From positions 151,483,042 through 151,547,041 of the forward strand of contig CAXKWD010000002.1 in NCBI GenBank assembly GCA_964059195.1: 64,000 bases of DNA, given 5' to 3'. Below are positions 46,147 to 57,779 of this stretch, piece by piece; within the stretch, counting starts at the first letter, position 1, and every line of letters starts with the position of its first letter. The stretch comes from Ectobius pallidus. Its lineage: Eukaryota > Arthropoda > Insecta > Blattodea > Ectobiidae. A program made the position numbers and the translations under genes. Under the pieces are notes generated by a model, which was not told the origin of the DNA, did not search any database, and saw nothing but the letters and a program-made list of their open reading frames with translations.

Positions 46147-47403
46147 CTATGAATTACCATTTTGGACAAGTTTTAACAGTTGGTTTGCAGCAGAATTAAT
46201 TTGTTTAAGATTCATTCCAAATATATCTATATTAAGTGGGTGAATTTGATTGTACCTATTCATAGTTCTGTTTATTGGTGAATTTTTGTGCAAGTCTATG
46301 TTTACTCTAGGAGTAAAAAATAGTTTTCTTAACCTACTATTTTTACTGGGTACATATATATAAATGCTTTCTATAAGGTTTGTATCATCAATATGGGAAT
46401 TAATTGTTTTGTACAAAAAACTTAATGACTGCCATGCTCTTCTATGTGACAAAGCTTGGAATTCAACATTTTCCAGGTGTTTATTATAATTCATATACAA
46501 TGGATAATAGCCACAAACTTTAAACATTAAAAACTTGAGGAATTTGTTTTGTACTCTTTCGATTATTTTTTTGTTTTTTACAGTAAATGGATCCCAATTG
46601 ATAGAGCCATATTACAAATTTTGTCTAACGAGAGAATAATATAAGTGAGTTAATGTTTCCTGGCTTAGCATGTATGAATTTCTCATTATGAAACCAAGGG
46701 TTCCCAATGCTTTCCTGTTAATTCTATATGTTTATTAAATCCTAGATCAGAAGTAAAAACAATACCTAGATCTATTTTACTTTTTACTTGTAGTAATGGA
46801 ATGTTGTCAATGCTATAATCAAATCGAATGGTTTCTTTACATCTTACAAATGTCATTTCTTCACATTTTTAAAAATTAAGTGGTAGTTTGTTACCTGTAC
46901 TCCACTTTGATACTGAATTAATATCAGTTTGAAGATTATAACAGTCTTCTGCTGAATTTATAGATTTATATAATTTGACATCATCAGCAAACATTATCAC
47001 ATCTGAATACTGGATTATATCAAGCAAAGCGTTTACAAATAATAAAAATAATAGAGGACCCAGGATTGATCCTTCAGTTATACCTGAATTGACGGTAAAT
47101 TTATATGAAGAGTGGCCTTTATAATTGACTATTTGGGATCTGTATTTAAATATGAACTGAACAGTTTAAGTAATTTCGGGGAAAATCCATAAAGGGTTAA
47201 TTTCTTTCATAAACAGTCGTGATCTACTTTATCAAAAGCTTTCTGAAAATCAGTATATATAGTATCAACTTGTTTGTACTTATCTAATTCAGATGATATG
47301 TATTCTGTGAAGTTACATAGAAATGTAATTGTTGATCTCTTAGGCATAAAACCGTGTTGATTTGATGAGATTGATAGTTTAACATGATTGAAAATATGTT
47401 TAT
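46147..47403 (-). pseudogene. LINE RT, second half
   Basis: The first part has the RT motifs NQHGFMPKRST and YTDFQKAFDKVDHDCL, and then, in changing frames, a FADD-like motif reduced to LADDVKLYKSI-like sequence near 46985. The end is open as a 126-codon frame (46527-46147) with the C-terminal sequence AWQSLSFLYKTINSHID. Many stops and shifts; an old copy. Confidence 0.75.
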
Positions 47404-47458
47404 TAGTCCAGTATACAGATACATTCCACCTTGCATTAATTAGGCTAAAAGATTTTTC

Positions 47459-48875
47459 GGGTCTGGTCGACAACGCTGCTTTCTTGCGCGCAGGGTGTTC
47501 ACGCCTGGTATGCGGGCCCTGGCTTGGATACCAACGCTCCCATTGGCTGCCAACGACCTTGCATGCGATTGGTCCTACTAGCACGTTAGTACCAACATTT
47601 TATTGAGCGCGCTTTTCGAATGGATGCTCTCTGTAATGCATGTTATACTGCTCTATGCGATATTAGTTGTACTTTCATAATATTTCACGATTATAATAAA
47701 TGACCCTTGCACCAAGAGGTGCCACAGATTCTTCCCTTTTCCCTTAAGTTTAAATGAGAGGGGGGTTTGGGGGCAATTATTATTATTATTATTTATTTAC
47801 ACTGACGAAGTTAAGTCCATAAGGTCTAAATGAGAGGGGGGTTTGGGGGCAGAGCCCCAAGAAAAATAAATAGGCTTAAATGAGAAGGGGGTTTGGGGGC
47901 TGGGCCCCCAAGATAAAAAAATAGGCTTAAATGAGAAGGGGGTTTGGCGACGGAGCCCCCAAGAAAAAGAAATTAGCTTGAATAAGAGAGGGATTTGGGG
48001 GCGGAGCCCTCCAAAAAAGAAATAAGCTTTAATGAGGAGGGGGTTTGGGGCGGAGCCCCCAAGAAAAAGAAATAGGCTTAAATGAGGAGGGGGTTTGGGG
48101 ACGGAGCTCCTAAGAAAGAAATAGGCTTAAATGAGAAGGGGGTTTGGGGGCAGAGCCCCCAAGAAAAATAAATAGACTTAAATAAGAAAGGGATTTAGGG
48201 GCAGAGCCCCCAAGATAAAGAAATAAGCTTAAAGGAAGAGGGGGTTTGTGGTAGAGCCCCCAAGAAAAAGAAATAGGCTTAAATGAGGAGGGGGTTTGGG
48301 GGCAGGGCCCCCAAGAAAAGAAATAGGATTAAATGGGGGGTTGGGGGCGGAGCTCCCAAGAAAAGAAATAGGATTAAATGAGGGGGTTTGCGCTCGGAGC
48401 CCCCAAGAAAAAGAAATAGGTTTAAATGAGGAGGGGTTTGGGGGCGGAGCCCCCGAGAAAAATTACTAACAAAATTTTAATTAAGTTCAATAAGGAGGGG
48501 GTTTGTCGACACCCAACACTGGAGCATATACGAATACCATGGAGGGTGCATGGCGGCGTCTACCTCGAGGTGGTGTAATCACTGGTGTTGGCAGCCCTAC
48601 TTTCGCACCACGTGACCCAACGACTTCATCTACCGCCGCTGCTGAACACTAACACCAGCAGATGACATGTCAATACACAGCATTTCAGTACGTCATTTTA
48701 GGTTAGTTTTCGTAGAATTTTATAGCAATTTTACTAATAGAACAATGCTAAAAGAGAATTGCATATACTGTATATGGATTCTAAAAGTCTTGAAGAACAG
48801 AATAACGTGAATTTTGGCCATTTTTCGACTTTGAAAGAAAAATTACCAAAGGAAGCAGTGTGGTCGACCATCCCC
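47459..48875. mobile_element. Non-autonomous element with hairpin minisatellite, 8-bp duplication
   Basis: It is flanked by GATTTTTC (47451-47458) and GATTGTTC (48876-48883), one mismatch. The termini are imperfect inverted repeats: GGGTCTGGTCGACAACGCTG (left) against GGGGATGGTCGACCACACTG (minus strand, right). The interior has a GC-rich patch with no gene and the minisatellite 47752-48507. Comparison with the uninterrupted right TIR of the host transposon shows the insertion. The 8-bp duplication suggests a hAT- or P-like source; that is a guess. Confidence 0.85.
47752..48507. repeat. About 50-bp minisatellite with a hairpin in every unit
   Basis: Some 13-14 units of the form AAATGAGGAGGGGGTTTGGG, then GGCGGAGCCCCCAAGAAAAA, then GAAATAGGCTT. 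Each carries TTGGGGGC-GGA-GCCCCCAA, an 8-bp stem with a 3-base loop. The G-runs could also form G-quadruplexes. The first unit is interrupted by an (ATT)n tract at about 47778-47795. Confidence 0.92.
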
Positions 48876-49384
48876 GATTGTTCTTTCTCATATTGTTTGG
48901 TGTTGTAAGAGTAGTGTAAAACTAAGTTTTCGACCTCGAAAGCCCTAGTGACAACTTTCTGTGAGAAAAATACAATGCAATTTTCGCACTTTTTTCTGTT
49001 TTTCGGAAAAATCTCCTAGATACCTACCTCTAGAAAATATTTTTTCAACACCATTCGAAAGAGCATAAAATTTCCTGAAAAATGCAGTGTTCAAACTTTA
49101 ATTTACATGTAGTATTACTGGTACTATAGTACTTGGAATTTTTTAAATGTTAAAACACGTGTTTTGGCCCATTTTATCCCTATTTATGGCGGTTTATGTA
49201 GTCCATTATGTGTTTTAATTATGAATGAGCATTGATTATGTATATGTACATGTATTACAAGGTAACCTCGGGGGGGGGGTCAAATTCGATGAACATAAAT
49301 TTACGACCAGATAATGTAGAAAATCCGTTTAAAGTTACGTATGCATAAAAACATTTACATGCACTATTGCAACCTTTTTTGCAG

Positions 49385-50700
49385 CTGCGGTGTGTCAGTT
49401 CAGCAAGGACTGTGGTGCTGGGACATTTGTCATTTTAATTGGATTGAGATCATGGCTGTTGTATTTCCATCTTCGTTCTACTGCATCCAGGCTGTTACCC
49501 AGCTAGCATTGCACTTGGTGGAATGTGTGAAATGCATGTTGTTCGGCTGCGTCTTTCGTCGGTGGCAGTCTGGGTAGGCTGATCCTTGTTTTGGCTGCCA
49601 TCTTAACAAACAAATGGTATCCGAGATCATTGATCCCCTGACGAGTGTTCGTTCTAGTGTTGTACGAAGCCAAGAATTCTTTTTCTCCTGCATGACTGAT
49701 TTCTTCCTTGGTTGCAGTAAACTTGTAAAAAAACTTAAGTGTATTTTCTCAAGCTTGGTTCTTCGCAATGAGGGTGAAAAGTTTTGTTTTTCCATGGCCA
49801 AATGGAGCTCAGGTGGTATCACAACCACTAAAAGCATGAATAAACAGAAGGTACTCTGGATCATATTGATATGATGAGGTTGAGAAGTAAGTTTCATGTT
49901 TGCCACTCCTTCCTGATTTCAGAAGGTGTATGTTTTGACATGAATAGGGTAGCCCGGACAGGAGTACAAGCACGTCAATATCCCCACTTACAACGACGCT
50001 ATCATAATTGACTTCTTTTGGCAAAGATGTAGTAACTTTACGCACATATTCGTCTTCTACTGCCTGTAATACTTGCAAATATTTTCGATTTTTTTTTTCA
50101 ACATTTGAATGACACGACTCTTATTGCTGTCATTCCCCAAGAACTTCTCTTGGGAAACAGCAAAAAATGTTTTATCAGCAAACATCAGCTGAACTCTATC
50201 TTGGAACGGCGAACCCTTTATAACCTTTTAGTACCTTGTTGATTCACATCATTTTGGTATCTATCATCCACGATAGTTAATTACAACCCATATTGCTTCT
50301 TGACATAGCTGACTCACCTCATGCGGATAGAACCAAATGATTCATTGGTTTGCCACAGTACTTTATGAAGGACAACTACCAACGTACGTTTCAGAAACGA
50401 TACGTGTATGTCTACAGGCTTGAAAGCATTGTAGAGTAATGATTTGGTACCCTTTCGTAATCCTTCTTCGCTGAACAAAGACAAGGGATAAGGAGCAAGT
50501 TCGTAGGCGAAGTACCTCTTCAAGTCTTCATCTGACTGTTTTGCTATGCAGGTTCTCTGAAACAATGTCACTGGATCAACAGCGGTCACCTGTTAGGAAC
50601 CAATCTTCAAGGTGTTCGTGACATCAGCAAGTGTAATTACTTTATAATTTCGTGTTAAGTGTAGGGTCTTAAAGCTTTTACCAATAATTTTTGCCATACA
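49385..50700 (-). pseudogene. XPG/FEN1-like (PIN-type) nuclease, second copy
   Basis: Minus-strand blocks in order: VITLADVTNTLKIGS, VDPVTLFQRTCIAKQSDEDL, RYFAYELAPYPLSLFSEEGL, LHKVLWQTNESFGSIRM, VVVSGDIDVLVLLSGLPYS, LLFIHAFSGCDTT, LPRLPPTKDAAEQHA and, near the end, LNPIK. SGDIDVLVLL and SGCDTT match GEDIDLLILL and SGCDTTSA of the copy at 25096-26359, and LPPTKDAAEQHA matches LPPTNDAAQLHA. Frameshifts and stops are frequent. Both copies have a stop where a Trp is expected after HQVQ. The gene sits centrally between the TIRs. The nuclease assignment rests on these motifs and on memory of the family. Confidence 0.68.
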
Positions 50701-51701
50701 GTTCTTGCCTATTTATTGGAATCATTGACAATTCACCTGTTCTTCACTTACTACTCCACTACTTTTTAACATTATAGAGTCAGTTATGGAAACGGATTGT
50801 ACTGAACAAACCGTCGTCCTTTTCTCGATCTCGAGAGGGCCTTGCGTCTACATGCTACTCAGATGACACTGTAATCATTTGGCAGTAAGATTCCATGGCA
50901 TCACAAACATATTGCAGATCGACCTTCCCTTGTGTCCACTGTCCGCTAGCCTACTCGAGACCAACAGACTGACAGAACCCCTCCTCTCAACACAACGTTC
51001 GCTGAATCACTTCTCCCATCTTTCCACTTAAATACGAAGGAAATCACATAGTTGCCTTATAACTGAGTAATTCTGTAATTTTTTACCTTAAACTGGTAGA
51101 AGGCTACTGTGAACAGTAGACGTCGCATAAAAAGAAAGGAATTCAAAAAAAAAATTATGCATACGTAATTTTAAACGGATTTTAGACTTTCTATATTATC
51201 TGGTCGTAAATTTATGTTAATCGAATTCGACCCCCCCCCCGAGTTTACCTTATAACACATGTACATATACATAATCAATGCCCATTCATAATTAAAACAC
51301 ATAATGGACTACAAAAACCGCCATCAATAGAGATAGACTAAGTCAAAACACGTGATTTTAACGTTTTTTTTTTAATTTCAAGTACTGTAGTACCCGTAAT
51401 AGTACATGTAAATTAAAGTTTGAACACTGCATTTTGCAGGAAAATTTATGTTCTTTTGAATGGTGTTGAAAAAATATTTGCTAGAAATTTTTATCTAGAA
51501 GATTTTTCCAAAAAACTGAAAAACGTGCGAAAATTTCGTGTTTTTTTTTTGATCACAGAAAGTCGTCCCTAGGGCTTTCGAGGTCGAAAACTTAGTTTTA
51601 CACTACTCTCACGATACCAAACAATATAAGAAAGAAAAATATTTTACCCTAATTAATGCAAGGTGGGCCATTTTTTTCGCTACCTATATACTGGACTATA
51701 T

Positions 51702-52340
51702 GTAGAATGCTTTCAAATATTTTGGCTGGTGTTGATAGAATTGCAATGGGTCTATAGTTTTGTACTAATTTCGTATCTCCTGACATATAAGTGGGTGTAA
51801 CTTTAGTAAACTTCCACGCATCTGGAAAATTATTGTTCTCAAGTATTTTATCATGTATCAGATTTAGTGGATAAGCCAATGCTTCTCCACAGCCTTTAAA
51901 AATATAGGTGGGTAGTTTGTCTGGCCCAGAAGATTTTGTTCATTTTAATTGTTTTGTGGTCTGTCTCACTTCTTTAATAGTTATATATTTCAAATCAAGA
52001 CAGTCCAATTCATTTGCTCTGCCATTGTTCGCATTAAACATTAGATTGTATGTAGATTTGGTTTGTGAATATAGGCTATAGATCTAAAATAGTCTGCATA
52101 ACCATATGCAATTTCAACATTTGTTTTTAAAGGCTGGCCATTAAATACCATCTCCACATTAGATTTGTGTTGTTTTCTTTTACTTTTTATGAAATTCCAA
52201 AATTAGTTGGTATTTTGCCATATATTCTCCTCTATGGTCCGTAGATAAGACCTATAAGCTAATTCAATGTAATTTTTAATCCGGGCTCTACAAGCTTTAT
52301 ATAAAAAAACAGTCCTCTGAATCATCTTTCTTCTTTCTGT
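51702..52340 (-). pseudogene. LINE RT, first half
   Basis: The minus strand shows SSGPDKLPTYIFKGCGEALA, AYPLNLIHDKILENNNFPDA, and NYRPIAILSTPAKIFESILH, the fingers/palm entry of a LINE RT. Upstream frames with ELAYRSYLRTIEENIWQNTN continue to about 52340 and then homology stops. Several in-frame stops. Confidence 0.75.
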
Positions 52341-53552
52341 ACTTTTCCTTGAGTTTGATAGCCACCATCAGTTCACTGCCCATATCAGTGCGCGCATAAC
52401 GTCACTCCAATTCATTAATTACGTCGCAGAATCTGATACTTTAAATATTAGAACAAAATAACGTACATAAGTATCACGTAACCAGAAAATAGTTCAAGTA
52501 AACTAACTTCTAGCAAAGAAAGGACAAGCATGTTAAGTTGTGTGCGCTTTATATGCAGAATAATTGCTCAGTTCACGCTCTTGTGGATGCATTTTAACCT
52601 AACTTTCTCTCACTCTCACGTTCTCTCTTTCTCACTGTTTCATTTCTCTCTCTTGCTCTTTCTTTCTTTTTCCTTCTTTCTTTCTCTCCTTCTTTTTTCT
52701 TGCTTTCTTTATTTCCTTCTTCCTGTATGTCTTTCTTTTTCTCTTATTTCTTTCCTCCTACTTTCCTTTCTTTCTTTCATTCATGCAAATTTACTTAACA
52801 TTACAGTTCTATGGAAACAAGTTAACCTCACAATGTCACTTACGCCCTTTAGAGACCTACAAGGTTTCATATTATTGTTGATTTTCGAACCCAGAACCTC
52901 CTACTTGGTTTCCAATCGTTACAGGGAACATTTATCAAACTTGGGAGTATATGAGGAATATTCATCGTTCATGTGTTATGATTTTTTTGTTTATTATCTC
53001 CGATATTTAATGTAAATATGTAGTATCATATTATGTATGTGTTGATGTTCTTTGAAATCATGATTAACAAAGATGTTTAAATTCAGATAAAATAAGAGTT
53101 AGTAAAATTACATTGTTCATAAGCATAATTCATTGTTTCGTAAGAACTAAACCGCCGGCATGAGCTGTATTGGCAAATTTCCTTAACCCATACTACTGGA
53201 TGTCCGTGAACACCTCGAATGTCGCTATGCACCGGTGATTAGAACATCATTTCTCAAACGAGCTTACAATGGTAGGAATTACTACAGCGAAGATTTGACA
53301 GTTATAACTCAAGACCTACGTAAATAATGTATATTGTTATGGCCCAGAATTTAAGGCAAAAGCATTGGAAAATTAACTGTATTAACTTTACATTATACAT
53401 AAACACTTAAGAAGGGGTAAGAAGAGAATATAGATTTAGAAAATAGGCTGTATACTTTGTAAGAAATTGTTGATTGTAGTTTTATAGAAGGGCCCCCCGA
53501 GAAATACACTGTAATCGAAGGGGACCCACTTTAGATATGAATTCTGAATAAA
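52341..53552. other. Unassigned sequence with a polypyrimidine tract
   Basis: The tract at about 52605-52785 is almost purely C/T on the plus strand (CTTTCTTT-type). The 161-codon frame across it is a composition artefact. Toward 53550 the plus strand ends GAATAAACATTATTATT, which might be the tail of a plus-strand LINE 3' UTR. Confidence 0.55.
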
Positions 53553-53579
53553 CATTATTATTATTATTATTATTATTAT
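53553..53579. repeat. (ATT)n microsatellite
   Basis: About nine ATT triplets. On the minus strand this is an (AAT)n tail directly after the LINE 3' UTR that follows. Confidence 0.9.
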
Positions 53580-54620
53580 CTTTTATTCATTTATAAATCT
53601 CAGCTTTTAAGACTGGCACTAAGTGAGGTACGGGTCAACCAAGCACACTCACTTGCCCAAGAACTTCCTAACAATACGGGCGGTATTAATAAGCACCGCT
53701 TTTTGCATTTTAATGTAAATATTTTTATCTAGATCTAACTTCTTGATATTACTATGAAGGGATACAGGGATAACTCCTGTAGTTGATATTACAATTGGAA
53801 CTATGTCAACATTAGTCAAAGACCACAGTCTCATCAACTCAAATCTCAACTCCGAATATTTATAGAATTTCTCTTGATTAGCTCTCTGTAGATTGTGGGT
53901 ATTTGGGATTTTAATGTCTATGATATAAGCTGTATTGGCTTGCTTGTTCTGAAGAACTATGTCTGGTCTATTATTGGGTATAGTTCGATCGGTGACTATT
54001 GACCGATCATAATATATTTTATATTCCATTGATTCAAGCACCGGACTAGGTTCATATTTGTAATATGGGACAGTTGTCTCTGCTAGTTTGCATTTGAAGG
54101 CGAGCGCCTGATGTACTATCCTTGCCACCTGGTTATGGCGGTGAAGGTACTCAAACTGGGTGAGAGAGCTACAAGCCCCAGTTATATGCTGTATAGTCTC
54201 CGGAGCAGCTCTACACCTTCTACACTCGTCATCAATCACAGCCCTATTTTTCATTATATACTTTTGATAGTTTTTTGTGCTAATAACCTGATCCTGTATG
54301 GCGATAATGAATCCCTCAGTCTCAGGGAAGAGTTCCCCATGCCGGAGCCAAGCGTTCGACGCCTCTTTGTCGACTTCAGGGCTACTAAGGTCATTAGGGT
54401 GTCGACCATGTAGGCTCATAGCCTTCCACTGGTCTATCCTCTCTTGGACCGAAACAATTCTTTCTGCTTGCTGATCAAGCCTATTTGAGAGGTTTAGTGG
54501 CGTGTGATTGTTATCAGTATAGCATATGCTATGATGTAGGGCAGAACTCTCCATCCTTTGGTGGAAATATGCTCTGAGAGAGGCTTTCTGCTTGTTGCAT
54601 AGGTTAATTATATCAATTAT
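53580..54620 (-). mobile_element. 5'-truncated LINE with restriction-like endonuclease
   Basis: A minus-strand LINE end: C-terminal ORF, a short 3' UTR of about 65 bp, and an (AAT)n tail at 53553-53579. At the 5' side it breaks off within another (ATT)n tract at about 54621-54663. No target duplication could be distinguished from the microsatellites. Confidence 0.8.
53649..54620 (-). CDS. LINE C-terminal protein: zinc knuckle and restriction-like endonuclease
   Basis: The frame is open from about 54600 (CNKQKASLRAYFHQR upstream of Met 54554) to TAG at 53649. It has a CCHC knuckle in CRRCRAAPETIQHITGAC and then a PD-(D/E)xK-type endonuclease: RPDIVLQNKQ, followed by AYIIDIKIPNTHNL, where PD, D and K are the expected active-site residues. 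The end reads QKAVLINTARIVRKFLGK. This arrangement (RT, knuckle, RLE at the C-terminus) is that of R2/R4/NeSL-type LINEs. RT is missing because of 5' truncation. The remaining frame has no stop, so the insertion is fairly recent. Confidence 0.82.
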   Translation of the reverse strand: MIDIINLCNKQKASLRAYFHQRMESSALHHSICYTDNNHTPLNLSNRLDQQAERIVSVQERIDQWKAMSLHGRHPNDLSSPEVDKEASNAWLRHGELFPETEGFIIAIQDQVISTKNYQKYIMKNRAVIDDECRRCRAAPETIQHITGACSSLTQFEYLHRHNQVARIVHQALAFKCKLAETTVPYYKYEPSPVLESMEYKIYYDRSIVTDRTIPNNRPDIVLQNKQANTAYIIDIKIPNTHNLQRANQEKFYKYSELRFELMRLWSLTNVDIVPIVISTTGVIPVSLHSNIKKLDLDKNIYIKMQKAVLINTARIVRKFLGK

Positions 54621-54663
54621 ATATTATTATTATTATATATTATTATTATTATTATTATTATTA
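54621..54663. repeat. (ATT)n microsatellite, imperfect
   Basis: Two ATT tracts separated by TATAT. Confidence 0.85.
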
Positions 54664-57617
54664 CATAAACAGTTACAAGTTGACTGGAGAAGATACAGTC
54701 AGAGAGAGATAATATTTCAATGCACATGTAGATAACAGGAACCCATTCCGGCAAGAGATCAGGTATACAGCTGGGAAATATTTATTCTTCAATTGTAATG
54801 CCGTGTTCAAACCTTAAGATTTCTCGGAACTCTGCCATATTATTCTGCAGTCGTCAGCAATTTTCATGAGAATGTATAGTAAAGAGTTCCAAGCGTTAGC
54901 TGCTAGGTGGCGCTAGGAATCACTGAAATCTTTAAGTTCAGGGTTCTCTGGTAGATGTCACTAGTTACGAAAAACAGATTATGTTCCAGTATCCTTTACG
55001 TCTATTGGCCAGGTTTGATTTGGCTCCATGAGGGGTGTACAGACCGTTACACATGTTCAACAAACACCACATCCTTTCACATCTTCCAGTACATGTACTC
55101 GTATACATCTGCACAGCGGGAATGTTAGCGTCGGTATAATTAAAATAAACGGCAGTTTAGTTATACATCTAGGACAGTAATCTTTGATCACCGAGGCAAA
55201 ATGGAGGCGGACATTTATCTTCGCTTCAAATTACAAGCAGACTTTTCATTCAACAATGAGTAAAAATGTAAGTAACAAAATATTTTATACTTAAATTTCA
55301 AAACCAAAATTTCAGAGCACAAACTTTCCATATTTTCAGATTGTATCCGTATGGATTTCATGTGTTGAAGCTGATACTTGTATTTTATCAATCAATTGGT
55401 TATTGAAATTTCACTTTTTTCATTGAAAGGTGTTTGTTTTGTTCGTTAACCACTATTTTTTACAGCAAGGTCGCAAGGTAAGTGAAGTGCCTCGAGAAGA
55501 CTACAGTGCGTGAAATTTTGTGACTAGAAAAATTTAGAAACAGACCTACTTATTCCATTTCCTAATATAATGCAGAGCCTTATACTTAATTTTAGCTTAA
55601 TTTTATTATACTTCTGTTTACTCTCTCAGTTAAAGAGGGGTGGTCATAATATGAGAAACTCCTAGGTGAAAACAGAATTTACGAAAATTACGGGAAGTAA
55701 ACTGAGTAGCAATGTGCGGGCGGACCGAAACTCGATCAAATTTGAGATAAGCAAGCGATAGTGACAATAGTGATAGCTTCTGGTTCTGCTCGAACCACGA
55801 TTATTCTGGAGATCTAGAACTTACTAAATCACGTCATCATTCGCCACTATAATTTCAATGTCAGCAACGCCTCTATCGCCCATGCGAGTTTTCCTGGGGG
55901 CAGGAATCTGCGAGGGATTAATTACGATTATTACGATTACGTTTTCTGCAGTGACAACAGCCGCTTCTTCAAAAACTACATCATCAGGCAAGGTCATAGT
56001 GGGCATCATCGCCGCACCAGTAGCACAATCTTCAGCTGGCTGACATGTCAGTCAGAGCTGTGTGTATCACAGCTCATTATTCATTACTTCGGTTGGCTGT
56101 ATCAGTACCAGACTCATCAGTGCTTCTCTTTGAACTGCAACAGTAAATATTTGTCCAAGCTTAGTCAGCCAGATAATTACGATTACATATGTTGTCAGTT
56201 GCAGACTTGCAGCTATTACAACTTCAGTAAGATTCTCGTCAGTGTGTATCAGCAATGGTTATTTTAGTCAGCAGCAACTATACCAGTGTGTTCGTCGCAT
56301 CGGCAACAGCAGTAGCATACTGTACATCAGCTGAATTCAACTTCAGTCATTGACCTTGATAGATATCACATTCCAAGCAACGTACTGAGTGACAAGTTAC
56401 GTGAGTTATTTCTGACTTATCATATCAAAATATATTGATAAAGACTTGAAGATCAAATTAATAAAGAAAACGTTATCCAATTTAAGTTCAAGTTAAAAGA
56501 TAATTCATTAATAATTGAAGTGAACATTTATTTTGATAACATTTTATATGAACAACTGTATTTGATAAACTCAGTGAAAGAAAACTTACATTTTATGTTG
56601 TGTGTACGACTTATGTTATAGTCAATAAGTATATTACTGAACTAAAATCATTTCTTAACAATTAAATTTGATTTGCCTTAAGTGCAGAACGTGGCGACGA
56701 GGACCTACGCAAATATCATTCCCGTCTATTACTATTTAAAATTTGTAATAAAGACAGTACAGCACCATCTCGGATGGTGCGACGATGGGACTATTCCGCA
56801 GCAGTGATGGAATATTTCCATATCCGTGAATAGATCGTGTCGCAGCTGTGATAACTGATAACCTACTTCGAAACTGTGCTTGGACACTGAATCAGTGACT
56901 GAGTAGCATCAGTAGCGGACATTGCATCATAATACAATAACAATATACAGTCTTTCCTCACATTTACATTTTAGACAATAATTTATCATTGTGGCTATAA
57001 ATTAACTATGTATTGCATATGCTACAGCTTAATCTTATCTGGATTTTAGTCGTAGTAGCTCAATGTGATTGCAGATTCATAATCATACAGTGCTTTCCAG
57101 TCCATCTTATGGTATACAACATGGTACTTCTGAGTTTATGGTGTATCAAGAGAACCAGGTGGAAGCAGTTCAAACACAACATAGCAGTCAATAAATGGCG
57201 TTGCTGTTGCATCGGTTCCAGCAGAAATGCTTCAGAATCATTTTGTATAATGATATATTCACAACATGCTCCATTACAGAGTAATACTACATGTTTTGAT
57301 TCCAATTTTACAAACATATTAAGAATACTTAATTACGTATATGAAAGTACAATGGTGTAGAGACAAATTAATATTATTCTAGAATATTCTACATAATATT
57401 GCTAATGTATTTTGAAAGTAGCTTTTGCGTTTAGTACTATTATACGACTACTATATTTGAAATATACGTATACTAGCACAATACTTATCTACTAATATTT
57501 ACATTTACAGATTTACAGATTAATATTATTCTAGAAGATTCTTCGCATTATTACTAACGTTTATTGAAGTTGACAATTTGCTATTTATACTAATGTAAAA
57601 CTTCGTATATAGCACAC

Positions 57618-57618
<1 letters not shown>
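54664..57618. other. Unassigned AT-rich sequence
   Basis: No frame shows a recognisable domain. The stretch 56040-56700 has some LTR-like features: TG start near 56047 and ...AAGTGCA then GAACGTGGCGACGAGGACC near 56690, like an LTR end and primer site. No second copy or target duplication was found, so this is only a suspicion. A 115-codon frame at 57013-57360 is unsupported. Confidence 0.4.

Positions 57619-57655
<37 letters not shown>
57619..57655. repeat. (TA)n microsatellite
   Basis: About 18 TA dinucleotides, with an approximate length from counting. Confidence 0.92.
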
Positions 57656-57658
<3 letters not shown>

Positions 57659-57779
57659 CTGCCGTTTGTTCTTCTTCTTCGGTACAAGGGCATAGTGAAT
57701 TATCAATTTTAAGTGCCAGAATGGTACTTTATGAGATTGTAAGGGGGACAGGAAAATGTCTGTCCGCGCGATAGTGCAA

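Larger units (their letters stand above)
47404..51698 (-). mobile_element. Third TAGTCCA-type TIR transposon, carrying the XPG-like nuclease gene
   Basis: The termini are TAGTCCAGTATACAG (left) and, on the minus strand, TAGTCCAGTATATAG (right), with the 3-bp duplication TAT (47401-47403 and 51699-51701). Excision in silico restores the LINE frame. The TIRs are about 520-540 bp (47404-47458 plus 48884-49347, against 51156-51698). A 1417-bp element with 8-bp duplications sits in the left TIR. Without it the transposon is about 2.87 kb. Confidence 0.9.
45798..52340 (-). mobile_element. Decayed LINE (APE-type RT family), interrupted by a TIR transposon
   Basis: On the minus strand the RT begins around 52340 and breaks off at about 51702 (RPIAILSTPAKIFES, then SILH). 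It resumes at 47403 with HIFNHVKLSISSNQHGF and runs to a C-terminal frame ending at 46147. The 3' end at about 45798 has an (AAAT)n-type tail on the minus strand. Joining across 47401-51701 gives an uninterrupted SILHKHIFNHV, which shows the insertion precisely. The endonuclease part is missing, so the element is 5'-truncated near 52340. Confidence 0.8.

Noticed and set aside
47752..48507. CRISPR-like array
   Set aside because: Units are head-to-tail without variable spacers, and the context is a eukaryotic transposon; it is a minisatellite.
52530..53015. 161-codon plus-strand frame
   Set aside because: It is held open by a C/T-rich tract and contains only Phe/Leu/Ser-rich sequence; no domain is visible.
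56047..56700. Solo LTR
   Set aside because: Possible TG start, CA end and primer-like site, but no second copy and no target duplication could be shown.
57013..57360. 115-codon plus-strand frame
   Set aside because: Overlaps an 85-codon frame on the other strand; Cys/Ile-rich low-information sequence with no domain.
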